Assembly: GCA_038227045.1 (NCBI GenBank) | Contig: JBBRQD010000191.1 | Coordinates: forward strand, 1-7,306 | DNA length: 7,306 nt | Reading direction: 5' to 3' | DNA from: JANXLS01 sp038227045 | GTDB taxonomy: Bacteria; Planctomycetota; SZUA-567; H5-PLA8 | Part shown: one piece after another, positions 6,240 to 7,306 of the stretch | Layout of the letters: each line of letters opens with the position of its first letter | Position numbering within the stretch: position 1 is the stretch's first letter | The notes under the pieces: model-generated | What the model was told of the DNA's origin: nothing | What the model saw: only the letters and a program-made list of their open reading frames with translations | The model's database searches: none | Made by a program: the position numbers and the translations under genes

Positions 6240-6287
6240 TTGTGGTGCGGGCTTTCAGCCTGCGCAGGCAAGATGCCCGCACCACAA
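6240..6287. repeat. Near-perfect 48-bp palindromic hairpin between bshB1 and bshA
   Basis: Outer arms of 13 bp (6240-6252 TTGTGGTGCGGGC and its exact complement at 6275-6287) enclose an inner 12-bp perfect palindrome GCCTGCGCAGGC (6258-6269), with only short mismatched segments of 5 nt on each side between them. In RNA this would form a long stable hairpin just upstream of the bshA ribosome site. Only ATTT follows it on the minus strand, so it lacks the T-run of an intrinsic terminator. Its sequence is unrelated to the hairpin at 4963-5048. It is most likely a REP-like mobile or dispersed repeat; a role in uncoupling bshB1 and bshA expression is possible. Confidence 0.8.
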
Positions 6288-6303
6288 GCCACCGCTCCCA
6301 ATT

Positions 6304-7059
6304 TCACTCCAACATTGAAATTCCCGCCCGCAACGGACCTTTGACGCAATACGCCTCGCCGTAACGCGCACCGATTTGATAGCCGTAGAATGTGTGCAGC
6401 CCGCGAAAAAACTCGAGGAAATTCGCATGGCTCAAGCGCGTCTGCGGTTCAGCGTCAGTGCCGTCTTTTTTCATTTCGCCGGGACCGAATTGCGAACGGT
6501 AGCAATCGACCAAGCCCAATTTGCGTTCAAACACATCGGAGATATCAACGACCAGATTCGCGGCGATGCCATAGCGATTGTTGTAATGCAGCACCCGCCG
6601 GGGCCGGTATGGAAGCCCTGCGGCCGAGGCCACACCGCGCGCGCTTTGCGGTTCAAACTTCGGCACGCCGGCCATAAACGCGGCGTGCAAAATCGCCTGC
6701 CCGGCGGCGGCATGATCGGGATGCTGGTCTTCCCAGTGCGGCGCCAGCACGCAGGCCGGACGATGCTTTCTCAAGACGCGCACGAGCGCGGCCTCAAGCG
6801 TCGGATCATGAAGCAGCCCTCCGTCCCTTAACCCGAGATTTTCGCGCACATCCAAATTCAGCAGGCGCGTCGCGGCGGCGGCTTCTTTCTTGCGTATCTC
6901 GATCGAACCGCGCGTGCCCAATTCACCGCGCGTCAGATCCACCACACCGGTTCGCTTTCCAGCGAGTTTGGCTTTTAAAAGCAATCCGCCGCAGAGCAAC
7001 TCGGCGTCGTCGGGATGGGGAGAAATGACGAGAATGTCGAGCGGTTTCGAGGCACTCAT
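6304..7059 (-). CDS. bshB1: BshB1, bacillithiol biosynthesis deacetylase (PIG-L/LmbE family)
   Basis: BshB1 is a zinc-dependent hydrolase that removes acetate from GlcNAc-malate to give GlcN-malate, the second step of bacillithiol synthesis; related enzymes can also act on bacillithiol conjugates. The 251 residues match the PIG-L/LmbE fold: SPHPDDAELLCGG (13-25) supplies metal ligands H15 and D18 and the catalytic base D17, and DQHPDH (111-116) supplies the later metal-binding histidine. TRGELGTRG (43-51) is characteristic of BshB1. The start is chosen at ATG 7059 (MSASKPLDILVISPHPDD), which fits the family's short N-terminus; AAGGA lies upstream but rather far, 15 nt. The frame also has ATG 7089 and GTG 7101, with no better ribosome site. 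It is followed by bshA, which uses the upstream pathway product. Only weak promoter-like hexamers are seen upstream. Confidence 0.94.
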   Translation of the reverse strand: MSASKPLDILVISPHPDDAELLCGGLLLKAKLAGKRTGVVDLTRGELGTRGSIEIRKKEAAAATRLLNLDVRENLGLRDGGLLHDPTLEAALVRVLRKHRPACVLAPHWEDQHPDHAAAGQAILHAAFMAGVPKFEPQSARGVASAAGLPYRPRRVLHYNNRYGIAANLVVDISDVFERKLGLVDCYRSQFGPGEMKKDGTDAEPQTRLSHANFLEFFRGLHTFYGYQIGARYGEAYCVKGPLRAGISMLE

Positions 7060-7184
7060 TCGTGTTGAATCAATTCCTTCATGTCCCATGAATCCGGGCA
7101 CGGAAAAAGAAGCTTAGCCAGCGGGTGAATAGATTCAAACCGAATTAACGAAATGCCAAATCCAACTTATTGACCCGCGCATTT

Positions 7185-7306
7185 CTAAAGCGTCGTTATC
7201 GCGCCGCGCCGGGCAAGTTGAACGAGGCGGTCGAGCAAAGGCGTATCAAGAGGATACGCCGTGCGAGGCCAACGAAGTTCAACGCCGCCCGCCGCAAGCG
7301 AGAACG
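7185..7306 (-). CDS. Probable C-terminal fragment of an unidentified protein, cut by the right edge
   Basis: On the minus strand a frame enters from the right edge and runs 39 codons to a TAG at 7187-7185. Its end reads LDRLVQLARRGAITTL, an amphipathic helix followed by a short tail, with protein-like composition. The other two minus frames look less natural; one hits a stop early. A plus-strand frame is also open here but gives a low-complexity Arg/Ala/Gln-rich peptide with no start, so the minus reading is preferred. The stop lies about 125 bp upstream of the bshB1 start on the same strand, so it could belong to the same transcription unit. The fragment is too short to identify. Confidence 0.45.
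   Translation of the reverse strand, partial: FSLAAGGVELRWPRTAYPLDTPLLDRLVQLARRGAITTL
7240..7260. repeat. Perfect 8-bp inverted repeat with 5-nt loop
   Basis: GGCGTATC (7240-7247) and GATACGCC (7253-7260) pair exactly around a 5-nt loop. It lies inside the probable right-edge coding fragment. Three T follow the stem on the minus strand, too few for a convincing terminator. It may be chance, or a sign that the region is not coding. Confidence 0.4.

Noticed and set aside
6240..6287. Intrinsic terminator after bshB1
   Set aside because: The stem is strong, but only ATTT follows it on the minus strand and bshA begins right after, so a simple terminator is unlikely.
7102..7184. Separate small gene or RNA between bshB1 and the right-edge fragment
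   Set aside because: The stretch is short and A/T-richer, with no ribosome site leading into a plausible frame and no stable fold apparent. It looks like an ordinary upstream region.

Overview
The window reads as GC-rich bacterial chromosome, densely coded, with no phage, plasmid or insertion-sequence genes. A Tat-exported phosphoesterase, a diacylglyceryl-type lipoprotein signal and two cleavable Sec signals point to an organism with an active envelope and probably an outer membrane. Bacillithiol genes (bshA, bshB1) occur in Firmicutes, Bacteroidetes, Deinococcus, Acidobacteria and several candidate phyla. With the high GC, the export signals and the two REP-like intergenic hairpins, they suggest a PVC, Acidobacteria or Hydrogenedentes-like environmental lineage. 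That placement is a weak inference and no marker gene here settles it.

Layout. Positions 1-60 hold the first 20 codons of a minus-strand gene that runs off the left edge. It is divergent from a plus-strand Tat-exported calcineurin-like metallophosphoesterase (251-1189). Three more plus-strand genes follow, all with export signals: a Sec-secreted protein with a cysteine cluster and a HEAT-like C-terminal domain (1333-2028), a lipoprotein with a SirB1-type transglutaminase-like domain and TPR repeats (2099-3667), and a Sec-secreted protein of unknown family (3752-4939). The first and third of these share a short, strongly conserved motif, GPR[VI]KYILDGKP[VY]Y, once in the first and twice in the third. 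Its codons have diverged while the residues have not. Candidate sigma70-like promoters lie before the lipoprotein and the last gene, so each may be transcribed separately.

A large imperfect hairpin built of 10-bp units (4963-5048) fills the gap between the last plus-strand gene and the convergent minus-strand block. That block, read right to left, is bshB1 (7059-6304) then bshA (6222-5086), the deacetylase and glycosyltransferase steps of bacillithiol synthesis. A second hairpin, of different sequence, sits between them (6240-6287). The right edge probably holds the C-terminal 39 codons of another minus-strand gene (7306-7185).

How the genes work together. BshA joins GlcNAc to L-malate and BshB1 deacetylates the product. 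The final cysteine-adding enzyme (BshC) is not in the window. The export-targeted genes have no recognisable pathway. The shared motif is the only internal link among them and is the most interesting observation here.
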